From positions 496,001 to 560,000 of the forward strand of contig NZ_SCIN01000003.1 in assembly GCF_004101245.1 (NCBI RefSeq): a stretch of DNA of 64,000 nt. Reading direction: 5' to 3'. A program made the position numbers and the translations under genes. Under the pieces are notes generated by a model. That model saw only the letters and a list, made by a program, of their open reading frames with translations. It ran no database searches and had not been told where the DNA came from. This DNA comes from Sphingomonas sp. UV9 (GTDB lineage: Bacteria; Pseudomonadota; Alphaproteobacteria; Sphingomonadales; Sphingomonadaceae). Below, piece by piece: positions 17,088-25,610 of the stretch (the stretch's first letter is position 1; the number at the start of each line of letters is the position of its first letter).

Positions 17088-17851
17088 CCGACTGTGTTGC
17101 GAAGTACGGCCTTGAGATTTCGTACGCGGGTGACGTCGGTATGGCGACGCCCGGCCGCTGCAAAGCCGAACCGGCGTTCGCGCGCGGCCGTTTCCGACGC
17201 GCCGTCCTCGCCTTCGGAAGCGACGAGACTGCCGCAGGATGCGTGCACCTCGCCGATGCCCGTCGCGAGGATTTCCGCGACGTTGCCCGCGTCGACGCCG
17301 CTGCCGGCGAGAATGCCGATGCGGCCCGCGGCGCGACGATGCAGCGCGGTCAGCATCGCAAGACCATCGATCGCCTTCGGTTCGCCCCCGGACGTCAGGA
17401 CGCGATCGAAACCAAGCGCAATCGCAGCGTCGAGTGCTGCAGGCATGTCGTCGCACAGGTCGATCGCGCGGTGCAGCGTCAGCGATAGCGGTGCGCCGCG
17501 CGCCGTACCCAATGTACGGGCATGCGTGACGAGCGCCGCGAGGAGATCGAGATCGAGCGTATGATCCGCCCGACTCGCGCCGATCACGACGCCCGCAAGC
17601 CCTGCGTCGCTGGCGGCGGTCATGTCGGCCGCGATCATCGCCGCCTCGCGCGCGGTATAGTGGAAGCCACCTTCGCGGGGTCTGGCGAGCAGATGGACGG
17701 GGATCGGGATGGCCGTCGCGGCCGCGATCAGCGAAGGCGAAGGGGTCAGACCGCCGAGCGCCAGGGCGGCACACAGCTCGATCCGGTCGCCGCCGCCCGC
17801 GACGGCCGCATCCAGCCCCGCGATATCGTCGACACAGATTTCGAGGGTCAT
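17075..17851 (-). CDS. cutC: CutC-family TIM-barrel protein
   Basis: 258 aa. Conserved CutC segments are visible: MTLEICVDDI at the start, GGDRIELCAALALGGLTPS, RPREGGFHYT, FDRVLTSGG and EVHASCGS. CutC was named for copper homeostasis in E. coli, but its biochemical function is unsettled. Its place upstream of GlcNAc genes, possibly in the same transcript, suggests a link to amino-sugar use rather than copper. Start ATG 17851 has AAGG eight to nine bases ahead; a TTG at 17875 is less likely. Confidence 0.87.
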   Translation of the reverse strand: MTLEICVDDIAGLDAAVAGGGDRIELCAALALGGLTPSPSLIAAATAIPIPVHLLARPREGGFHYTAREAAMIAADMTAASDAGLAGVVIGASRADHTLDLDLLAALVTHARTLGTARGAPLSLTLHRAIDLCDDMPAALDAAIALGFDRVLTSGGEPKAIDGLAMLTALHRRAAGRIGILAGSGVDAGNVAEILATGIGEVHASCGSLVASEGEDGASETAARERRFGFAAAGRRHTDVTRVRNLKAVLRNTVGQVT

Positions 17852-18054
17852 CAGGCGGCCTTCAGCGAACAGCAATAATATTACGTTTGGCCGATCGAAT
17901 CACGTGCTTCAATCCCCAAAAGCGCAAGGGTCGGCAAGAAATGGTATTAGTGGTCCGGGGCGACAGAATGCCACCGGGGTGCCTTTTTCGGCGCGATAAT
18001 TCCGTAAGGCATTCTAAAATAACGAGAAAAGCAACGGGTCGCGCGCGCATCGGA

Positions 18055-18140
18055 TTGGTAACCAAATTGTAATTTCCGATGGATTCCTCAATCAAATTGG
18101 TTATACGGTTGTCCTGCCAAGCTGCTCACATAATAACCAA
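18055..18140. promoter_or_regulatory. TTGGT-type inverted repeats upstream of the TonB receptor
   Basis: The 372-bp gap 17852-18223 has no gene. It contains TTGGTAACCAA (18055-18065), a perfect palindrome apart from its centre, and an inverted pair TTGGTTAT (18097-18104) / ATAACCAA (18133-18140). The same TTGGTA core occurs in the nag promoter (about 17065). The sites are candidate operators linking receptor/glycosidase and GlcNAc genes. The region is notably AT-richer than its surroundings. A promoter is expected here but I cannot fix the -35/-10 boxes. Confidence 0.45.
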
Positions 18141-18223
18141 AACAGTACCAAGCGGCGGGTGATCAAAGGGGCGCGGCGTGCGTCGGGGTGGCGCTGCGGC
18201 GTCTAAGGGAAGGGGCTTTGACA

Positions 18224-21040
18224 ATGATTTTCCGTAAGCAGATTTTGTTGGCTTCGAGCGCAGTCGTCCTCGTCGCCGCGACGCCGAGTGCGTTCGCGCA
18301 GGTCGCGACCGCGCCAGCGGCGGATCCCGTCGCCGCGCCAGCGGCTGAGGCCGCCGCAGCGCCGCAGACCGTCACCCCCGACGCGCCCGTCGCCGACGAA
18401 ACCGGCGCGGACATCGTCGTCACCGGTATCCGCGGCAGCCTGCGCAGCGCGATCGCGGTGAAGCGTCAGGCCAACGCGATCGTCGACGTCATCAGCGCCG
18501 AGGCGATCGGCAAGTTCCCTGACCGCAACGTCGCCGAATCCCTGTCGCACGTTCCCGGCGTCAGCATCGATCGTCGCTTCGGCGAGGGCGAGAAGGTCGC
18601 GATCCACGGTACCGACCCTGCGCTGAACCGCATGCTGCTCGACGGCCACGCGGTCGCCTCGGCCGACTGGGGCGGCAACGACAACGACCCGACCAGCCGT
18701 ACCTTCAACTATTCGCTGCTCGCGCCCGAACTCGTCGAGCGCCTCGAGGTCTACAAGTCGCCCGAGCCACGTATCGAAGAAGGCAGCATCGGCGGCACGG
18801 TCATCGTCCGCACGCGCCGTCCGCTCGACACGCCGGCCAACTCGATCTTCGCGTCGGGCGGCTATTCGTATAACGACCGTGCCGACAAGGGTAACGTCCG
18901 CGCGTCGGGCCTGTACAGCTGGCACAACGAGGGCGGCACGTTCGGCGTGCTCGGCGCCGTCACCTACGACAAGCAGAACCTGACCCGCGCCGGCGTGGAA
19001 TTCTTCGGTTTCGAGAATGCCGGCGACCGCTTCTTCCAGAAGGATACGAACAACGCGCTGGTCCTCGACGCGGGCGGGCAGCCCGTCCTGAAGAATCCGA
19101 ATGCGACGATCACCGGCGGCACGCGCCAGGATCTCGCCAACGCGGTATCGCCGTTCGGCATCAACTACGCGTATTTCACGCAGCAGCGTAAGCGCATCAG
19201 CTATGTCGGCACGGTCCAGGCCAAGCCGACCGACGACATCACGCTGACGCTCAACGGCCTGCATATCGACGGCAACTACAACAACTCCAGCCAGTCGATG
19301 TACGTCATCCCCGGCGCGTGGAGCGGCGACGTTCTCCAGTCGGCGACGCTCGCGAACGGCGTCGTCACCAATGCGAGCTTCGGTGCGGCCTCGGCGAACA
19401 GCCAGAGCGCACAGCTCGATCTGCTGATCCGCAAGACCAAGCTGACCACCGACAACCTCAACTTCGTCGGCGAATGGGAAGGTCCGGGCGGCGCGAGCGT
19501 GTCGGCGACGGCCGGCTGGAGCAAGGCGATCGGTGGGCGCAATCCCGAATATCTGCTCGATGTGCGGACCGACCTTCCGTACAGCTACGGCTTTACCTCG
19601 GACAGCGCGAACGTCGACTATGTCGGCGACCTGACCAACCCCGCCAATTATCGCCGCAGCAACAGCCCGCAGCTCCAGACAATCGACGGTGCGCCGGTGA
19701 TCGTCAACGGCACGCAGCTGAACGCGGCACGCGCGGGCGGCATCGATTTCTCCAAGACGATCGATCGCGATTATTACGCCGGCTATGACGCGGTCATTCC
19801 GTTCGAGGCGGGGCCGTTCAAGGACATCCGCATCGGCGGCAAGTTCACCGATCACCGCAACCGCCTGAACGCGAGCGGCTTCAACAACTACTCGACCTCG
19901 AACTACACGCTGGCGAGCCTCGGCGTCGATACGATGACGACGCCGAACGGCACGTTCGATGGCACCGGCGGTACCGGCAACGCGACCCAGTACATCAACC
20001 TGTCGCAGCAGACCGTGATCGACATCCTCGCCAATTCGGTGAACGTCGCCGTCGCCAAGCCGACCGCGTCGTACATCGTCGACGAGACGGTCGCGGCGAA
20101 CTACGTCCAGCTGAACTTCGACCAGAGCGGCTTCCGCGGCAACATCGGCGGTCGTCTGGTCTACACCAAGAACGTGTCGAACTATGCCAACCAGGTCTCC
20201 GGCACCGACGGCAGCCTGCCGACGATCGTGCCGCAGCGGGCCGAGAACGACTATCTGAAGTTCCTGCCGAGCCTGAACGTCGCCTATGAAGCGGGCACGC
20301 AGCTGATCTTCCGCGGCAGCGTCGCCAAGGTGATCGCTCGTCCGCGTTATGAGCAGCTTGGCGGGTCGGTCGGTCGCAACGACATCACGCTGGATGCGAG
20401 CGGCGGCAATCCGAACCTGAAGCCGTATCAGTCGACCAACTACGAATTGTCGGCGGAATATTATCCGCGCCAAGGGACGCTGTTGTCGCTCGAACTGTTC
20501 CGTCGCGAGGTGAAGGACTACATCCTCAACGGGCTGAGCCGCCAGACGTTCTTCAACGAACTGACGCAGAGCAATGCGTCCTATCTCGTGTCGCAGCCGC
20601 TCAACGGCGGCAACGCGAACGTCAACGGTGCGCTGGTCTCGGCACAGGGCGAGATCTGGCACGGCTTCGGCCTGCAGGCGAACTACTCCTACGCCGAGAG
20701 CTCGACCGACGAGGGGCTGAACCTGCCCTATCTGTCGAAGCACACCGTCAACGTGATCCCGTATTACGAGAACGGGCCGTTCCAGGCGCGACTGAGCTAT
20801 AACTACCGGTCGTCGTATTTCCGCGCGATCGGCCGCCTGAACTCGATCGACATGGTCGCGCCGTACAGCCAGCTCGATTTCTCGGCCGGCTTCAACCTGA
20901 CCAAGGCGGTCACGCTGACGGTCAATGCGCAGAACCTGCTCGACTCGACCTATACCCAGTATAGCGGCTCGCGCGATCGGCCGACGGCGTTCTACAAGAA
21001 CGGCCGTACGTTCGTCGCGTCGGTATCGTTCAGGATGTAA
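18224..21040 (+). CDS. TonB-dependent outer-membrane receptor
   Basis: 938 aa. The signal peptide is MIFRKQILLASSAVVLVAA with cleavage near AFAQ. A TonB box/plug region begins DIVVTGIRGSLRSAIAVK and continues through FPDRNVAESLSHVPGVSIDR. The C-terminal beta-barrel ends in the aromatic-rich strand ...FVASVSFRM. The length and plug wording match the large proteobacterial carbohydrate-type TonB receptor family. Start at 18224 follows an AAGGGAAGGGG ribosome site; upstream in-frame starts lack one. As the first gene ahead of seven exported glycosidases it probably imports N-glycan or glycopeptide fragments into the periplasm. The ligand is inferred. Confidence 0.92.
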   Translation: MIFRKQILLASSAVVLVAATPSAFAQVATAPAADPVAAPAAEAAAAPQTVTPDAPVADETGADIVVTGIRGSLRSAIAVKRQANAIVDVISAEAIGKFPDRNVAESLSHVPGVSIDRRFGEGEKVAIHGTDPALNRMLLDGHAVASADWGGNDNDPTSRTFNYSLLAPELVERLEVYKSPEPRIEEGSIGGTVIVRTRRPLDTPANSIFASGGYSYNDRADKGNVRASGLYSWHNEGGTFGVLGAVTYDKQNLTRAGVEFFGFENAGDRFFQKDTNNALVLDAGGQPVLKNPNATITGGTRQDLANAVSPFGINYAYFTQQRKRISYVGTVQAKPTDDITLTLNGLHIDGNYNNSSQSMYVIPGAWSGDVLQSATLANGVVTNASFGAASANSQSAQLDLLIRKTKLTTDNLNFVGEWEGPGGASVSATAGWSKAIGGRNPEYLLDVRTDLPYSYGFTSDSANVDYVGDLTNPANYRRSNSPQLQTIDGAPVIVNGTQLNAARAGGIDFSKTIDRDYYAGYDAVIPFEAGPFKDIRIGGKFTDHRNRLNASGFNNYSTSNYTLASLGVDTMTTPNGTFDGTGGTGNATQYINLSQQTVIDILANSVNVAVAKPTASYIVDETVAANYVQLNFDQSGFRGNIGGRLVYTKNVSNYANQVSGTDGSLPTIVPQRAENDYLKFLPSLNVAYEAGTQLIFRGSVAKVIARPRYEQLGGSVGRNDITLDASGGNPNLKPYQSTNYELSAEYYPRQGTLLSLELFRREVKDYILNGLSRQTFFNELTQSNASYLVSQPLNGGNANVNGALVSAQGEIWHGFGLQANYSYAESSTDEGLNLPYLSKHTVNVIPYYENGPFQARLSYNYRSSYFRAIGRLNSIDMVAPYSQLDFSAGFNLTKAVTLTVNAQNLLDSTYTQYSGSRDRPTAFYKNGRTFVASVSFRM

Positions 21041-21043
21041 TAT

Positions 21044-21076
21044 GGGGCGCGTCGGGATCGGCGCGCCCCCTTCTTT
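21044..21076 (+). terminator. Hairpin between TonB receptor and glycosidase operon
   Basis: GGGGCGCG (21044-21051) pairs with CGCGCCCC (21062-21069) around a 10-base loop, followed by CTTCTTT. It stands 4 bases after the receptor stop and 36 bases before the first glycosidase start. It could end or attenuate the receptor transcript, giving more receptor than enzyme. Confidence 0.55.
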
Positions 21077-21111
21077 AGACTCCCCCTTTTGACGGAAGCA
21101 CACTGCCACGC

Positions 21112-23313
21112 ATGATATCGGGACGGATCAGGACAGGGTTGCAGCGGATCGGGCACTGGAGTGTCGGGTTCGCCTCGGCCGTCCTGATGCTGGTGCCGCT
21201 ATTGGTGCCGATGCCCGCCGCGGCGGAACAAACCGACCTCGATGCGGGGTGGAGTTTCTGGTTGGCGAAGGATGCGCCGGCCGACCCGGCAGTGTTGGAT
21301 CCGGCATGGCTGAAAGCCGATCCGGCGGGGGCCGAAAGCGTCGTTGTCCCGCATAGCTGGCCGCTGTCGCGCGGTGCGGGTGCCGAGGGCGTCGGCTGGT
21401 ATGCGCGGACGCTGGTTGTGCCCGAGGCGATCGTCGACAAGCATCTCGAACTGCATTTCGACGCGGTATTCTATGCCGCGCGGGTGTGGGTGAACGGGAC
21501 GCTCGTCGGCAGCCACGAGGGCGGGCATACCGCGTTCGATCTCGACGTTTCGAAGGTGTTGAAGCCGGGCGCGAACCGGATCGTCGTGTCTGCCGACGAT
21601 CGGCCGGGCTTCGCGACGATTCCGGGTTATGCGATGCGTCTCCAGGGTTCGGGGAACGTCTGGTACGATTGGTGGCATAGCGGCGGGATCACGCGCGACG
21701 TGTCGCTGCGGATCGCCGAGGGCGGGCTGATCCGGCGCCAGCGCATTCGCCAGGTTTTGCGCGCCGATAGCGCGACCGTCACGAGCGGTGTCGCGATCGA
21801 GAATATCGATACCAAGGCGCATCGCTATTCGCTTACGACAGTCGCGATCGATCCGGACGGGCGTGAGGTTGCGCGGGCGTCCAAGGATCTGGCGGTTGCG
21901 GCGTCTTCGGCTGCGACGCCCGATGCCGCGCTGACGATCACCAAGCCGGAGCGGTGGCAGATCGGTGCGGGGAAGCTGTACCGGATCGTCGCCGAACTGC
22001 GCGACGAGCGCGGCGTGCTACTCGATCGGCGGGAAGATACCGTCGGCCTGCGCACGCTCGCGATCCGCGATCGGCGGCTGTACGTCAACGACGTCGCGGT
22101 GCGGCTGACCGGGGTGACGCGGCATGAGGATTCGCCGTGGGAAGGCGCCGCCGAAACGCGCGGTACGATCCTGCACGACATGCGCGACCTGAACGCGCTG
22201 CACGTCACGCTGACGCGGCCGGTGCATTATCCGCAGCCGCAAAGCGTGTTCGACGCCGCCGACCGCGCCGGCATGTTGCTGATCCCCGAAATCCCGATCT
22301 GGCAGATGACCGCGGCGCAATTGGGCGACCCGCGGCTGCTGGTCCGCGCCAAGGCGATGATGGCCGAGATGATCGCCGAGAGCGGCAACCATCCGAGCGT
22401 GCTTGCCTGGAGCATCATGAACGAGAGCGAGGCCGCGACGCCGCAGGGGCTGGCGTTCGTCAAGGCGATGAAGGCGCATATCAACGCGATCGATCCCGGC
22501 CGTTTCGTGACCTTCGCGGACTCCGAGATCGCGATCCGGCCGGTCCGCGTGCCCGCGCTGGTCGAGGCCGACTTCGTGATGGCCAACGCCTATTTCGGCA
22601 CTTGGAGCGGCGCGGCGTCTGGCGTCGGTCCGTGGCTCGATGCGTTCGGCAAGGCGTATCCGGACCGGATGCTGGTGATATCGGAGTTCGGCTGGCCGGG
22701 GCCGTTCTCGAAGGACAGCGCCAGTGCCGATGTGGCGCGCACCGAGAACCTTAAGGATCAGCTCGCGGCGTTCGCGACGCGGCCCTGGGTCGGCGGCGCG
22801 ATTTTCTGGAGCTATTCGGATTACCGCTCGAACAAGAACCTCTTCGCGGGGCTGGCGGACGGCTATGTCGATCACGGGCTGGTCGATGCCGATCGCCAGC
22901 GTCGCCCGAGCTATTTCGCGTGGGAGGCGGCCAATCGCGCGGTGTCGGCGACCGTCGACCTGACGATGGCGGGGGAGACGCCGACCGGGTTCACCGCGAC
23001 CGTCATGGGCGCCGCGAAGGATGCGTTGCCGTCCTATCCGCTGATCGGTGCGCGGCTGCACTGGCGCGCGATGGGCGGCGACCGCGTGCTGCTAGGCGAG
23101 GGTGAGGCGGCACTGCCGGTCATCGCGCCGGGTGGCACCGCTAAGGTTTCCGCGTCGTGGCCCGGTCGTCTGTCGCCCGTCACGGTGACGGTCGATATCC
23201 TGACCGCGGAGGGCGCGCGCGCGGGCGGCGTCGTCCGCGACTATGAACCGTTCAAGGCGGGGTCGGCCGCGTATCCGCCAGACCCTGCGCAATTGCCGAA
23301 GGCTCCTTCATGA
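21112..23313 (+). CDS. GH2 glycoside hydrolase (beta-galactosidase/glucuronidase-like)
   Basis: 733 aa. A signal peptide of about 38 residues ends in PMPAAAEQ. The GH2 sugar-binding domain, immunoglobulin-like domain and TIM barrel follow in order. The acid/base Glu is E438 in WSIMNESEA and the nucleophile is E525 in VISEFGW, a normal 87-residue spacing. It probably acts in the periplasm on terminal beta-galactose of complex glycans; beta-glucuronidase cannot be excluded. First of seven overlapping glycosidase genes. Its ribosome site is weak. Confidence 0.87.
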   Translation: MISGRIRTGLQRIGHWSVGFASAVLMLVPLLVPMPAAAEQTDLDAGWSFWLAKDAPADPAVLDPAWLKADPAGAESVVVPHSWPLSRGAGAEGVGWYARTLVVPEAIVDKHLELHFDAVFYAARVWVNGTLVGSHEGGHTAFDLDVSKVLKPGANRIVVSADDRPGFATIPGYAMRLQGSGNVWYDWWHSGGITRDVSLRIAEGGLIRRQRIRQVLRADSATVTSGVAIENIDTKAHRYSLTTVAIDPDGREVARASKDLAVAASSAATPDAALTITKPERWQIGAGKLYRIVAELRDERGVLLDRREDTVGLRTLAIRDRRLYVNDVAVRLTGVTRHEDSPWEGAAETRGTILHDMRDLNALHVTLTRPVHYPQPQSVFDAADRAGMLLIPEIPIWQMTAAQLGDPRLLVRAKAMMAEMIAESGNHPSVLAWSIMNESEAATPQGLAFVKAMKAHINAIDPGRFVTFADSEIAIRPVRVPALVEADFVMANAYFGTWSGAASGVGPWLDAFGKAYPDRMLVISEFGWPGPFSKDSASADVARTENLKDQLAAFATRPWVGGAIFWSYSDYRSNKNLFAGLADGYVDHGLVDADRQRRPSYFAWEAANRAVSATVDLTMAGETPTGFTATVMGAAKDALPSYPLIGARLHWRAMGGDRVLLGEGEAALPVIAPGGTAKVSASWPGRLSPVTVTVDILTAEGARAGGVVRDYEPFKAGSAAYPPDPAQLPKAPS

Positions 23314-25610
23314 TCCGTTTCCGCCCTTTGGTGCTCGCACTGCTGATGTCCTCCACCGCGGCGCTGGCCGAGGGGCCGAAGCTGATTGCCCCATTGATTC
23401 CTGCGCCGGCCTCGATCGAGATGCGGGCGGGAGCGCTGACGATCGGTGACGGCGCGGGCATTGTCGCCGGCGATGCGGGCGCGAAGACCGCGGCGCGGTT
23501 GCTGGTGCAGCAGGTCAAGGTCGTCCGCGGGCTGTCGCTTGCTACTGATGCCGGCACCGGCCCGATCCGCTTCGTGCGCGATCCGAGCGTTGTGGGTGAC
23601 GAGGCCTACACGCTGAGCGTCGACACGAACGGCGTGACGATCGCGGCGAGCGGCGATGCGGGGCTCGTCCACGGCGCGATGACGCTGGCGCAGTTGCTCA
23701 GCCCCGACGCGGCGTTCGGCAAGCCGGTCGTGCTGGCGGCGATGACGATCCGCGACGCGCCGCGCTTCAAGTGGCGCGGGCTGATGATCGATCCGGCGCG
23801 GCATTTCGTGCCGATGGCGACGCTGTACGCGATGGTCGATCAGCTCGCCGCGCAGAAAATGAACGTGCTGCATCTGCATCTGACCGACGATCAGGGCTGG
23901 CGGATGGAGATCAAGCGCTATCCCGATCTTACGCGGATCGGCGCCTGGCGCACGCCGCCGTCGAGCGGTGGCGCGCCGGGGCCCAGGGTCGGTGGCTTCT
24001 ACACGCAGGCCGAGCTGAAGGCGCTGGTCGCCTATGCGAAGGACCGCGCGATCACGGTGGTCCCCGAGATCGACCTGCCGGGCCATGCGCAGGCGGCGGT
24101 CGCGTCCTATCCGGCGGAGGTCGGCGTGCTCGGCGATCGTCCTGCGGTCAGCCACGACTGGGGCGTGAACCCGTGGCTGTTCAGCCCGGAGGATCGCAGC
24201 ATGACCTTCATCAAGCATGTGCTCGACGAATTGATGGCGGTGTTTCCGTCGCAGTTCATCCATCTCGGCGGGGACGAGGCGGTGAAGGACCAGTGGGAAC
24301 GCTCGCCCGCGGTGCAGGCCAAGATGAAGACGCTCGGGCTGAAGACCGAGATGCAGATGCAGAGCTGGATGATCGACCAGCTCGGCGAGTATCTGGCGAC
24401 GCACGGGCGCCGGCTGATCGGCTGGGACGAGATTCTGGAGGGCGGGTTGCCGCCGTCCGCGTCGGTGATGTCGTGGCGCGGCGAGAAGGGCGCGGTCGAG
24501 GCCGCCAATCAAGGCCATGACGTGGTGCTCAGTCCCGCGCCCACGCTGTATCTCGACAGCTTGCAGAGCACGCGTAGCGACGAGCCGGCGGGCCGGATCT
24601 CGGGCGGCGATGCGATCGTGACGCTCGCCGATCTCTATAAATACGATCCCGAGCCGAAGGGCCTCGCACCCGACAAGGCGCAGCATGTGATGGGCGCGCA
24701 GATCAATGCGTTCAGCGAGTATTTCGTGACGCCCGAACAGTTGCAGCACGCGACGTTCCCGCGACTGTCGGCGCTGGCCGAGCGTACATGGTCGCCGAAA
24801 ACCACGCAGGACTATGCAAGCTTCGTCGCGCGGCTGGAGCCTCAGATGGGGCGGTATACGCGGGCCGGGATCGCGGCGGCGGACAGCGCGTTCGCGGTCG
24901 ACTTCGTGGTGCGGGGCACGCGCGGCGATGCGTTGCGGACACGCAAGGTGCCGGTCACGCTGGCGACGCAGGCGGGGTACGGCACGATCCGCTACACGCT
25001 CGACGGCAAGGCGCCGACCGCGCGATCGAAGGCCTATGCGTCGCCGCTGTCGCTGAAGCCGGGCGTCGTCGTCCGCGCCGCCGCCTTCACCAGCGACGGG
25101 CGCCCGACCGCCACGCCGCGGCTGTTCGAGACGAGCCGTGCCGCGCTGTTGCGCCGGTCGAATTCGGAGATGGTGGCGTGCCCGGGCGGCTCGCTCAACC
25201 TGCGCGTGCCGCTGACTGCGGAGGCGACCGCGCTGGCGCCGGTGTACAACATCAACATCTTCGACTCGTGCACGATGTATCCGGCCGCGCCGCTCGACGT
25301 GGCGCGCGGATTCAGCGTCGATGTCGCGCGGCTCGCCCGGCATTACGGGCTGGCGCACGACGCGGCCAAGCTGGTGCCGCATTATGCGGTGACGACCTAC
25401 GGCGAACTCGTCGTGCGCGCGGGCGGCTGCAAGGGGACGATCGCGGCGACCTTCCCGCTGCCCGATCCGGCGACCAGCCCCAACCGCATGACGTTCCGCG
25501 GCAAACTTCCCGAGGGGAAGGGTGACGCCGACCTTTGCCTGCAATTTACCCAGTCGCTCGAATCACCGATCTACGCGGTGGAATCGATGCAGCTGACGGA
25601 GACGAACTGA
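23310..25610 (+). CDS. GH20 beta-N-acetylhexosaminidase
   Basis: 766 aa. Signal peptide MIRFRPLVLALLMSSTAALA. GH20b-type N-terminal domain, then a barrel with FKWRGLMIDPARHFVP and HLHLTDDQGW. The catalytic pair is D322-E323 in HLGGDEAV, as needed for substrate-assisted catalysis. A C-terminal chitobiase-like beta domain with a lectin-like tail extends the protein. It releases terminal GlcNAc (or GalNAc) from N-glycan antennae, supplying the GlcNAc PTS encoded nearby. Start overlaps the GH2 stop as ATGA and its stop overlaps the next start as TGATG. Confidence 0.93.
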   Translation: MIRFRPLVLALLMSSTAALAEGPKLIAPLIPAPASIEMRAGALTIGDGAGIVAGDAGAKTAARLLVQQVKVVRGLSLATDAGTGPIRFVRDPSVVGDEAYTLSVDTNGVTIAASGDAGLVHGAMTLAQLLSPDAAFGKPVVLAAMTIRDAPRFKWRGLMIDPARHFVPMATLYAMVDQLAAQKMNVLHLHLTDDQGWRMEIKRYPDLTRIGAWRTPPSSGGAPGPRVGGFYTQAELKALVAYAKDRAITVVPEIDLPGHAQAAVASYPAEVGVLGDRPAVSHDWGVNPWLFSPEDRSMTFIKHVLDELMAVFPSQFIHLGGDEAVKDQWERSPAVQAKMKTLGLKTEMQMQSWMIDQLGEYLATHGRRLIGWDEILEGGLPPSASVMSWRGEKGAVEAANQGHDVVLSPAPTLYLDSLQSTRSDEPAGRISGGDAIVTLADLYKYDPEPKGLAPDKAQHVMGAQINAFSEYFVTPEQLQHATFPRLSALAERTWSPKTTQDYASFVARLEPQMGRYTRAGIAAADSAFAVDFVVRGTRGDALRTRKVPVTLATQAGYGTIRYTLDGKAPTARSKAYASPLSLKPGVVVRAAAFTSDGRPTATPRLFETSRAALLRRSNSEMVACPGGSLNLRVPLTAEATALAPVYNINIFDSCTMYPAAPLDVARGFSVDVARLARHYGLAHDAAKLVPHYAVTTYGELVVRAGGCKGTIAATFPLPDPATSPNRMTFRGKLPEGKGDADLCLQFTQSLESPIYAVESMQLTETN

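Noticed and set aside
18097..18140. Specific -35/-10 boxes (TTGTCC and TAATAA) for the TonB receptor
   Set aside because: Match to consensus is poor and several alternatives fit equally, so only the repeats are reported.
18203..21109. A 968-codon open frame antisense to the TonB receptor
   Set aside because: It is rich in Arg, Asp and Val with no domains, as expected from the complement of GC-rich codons; the plus-strand frame has a signal peptide, plug and barrel.
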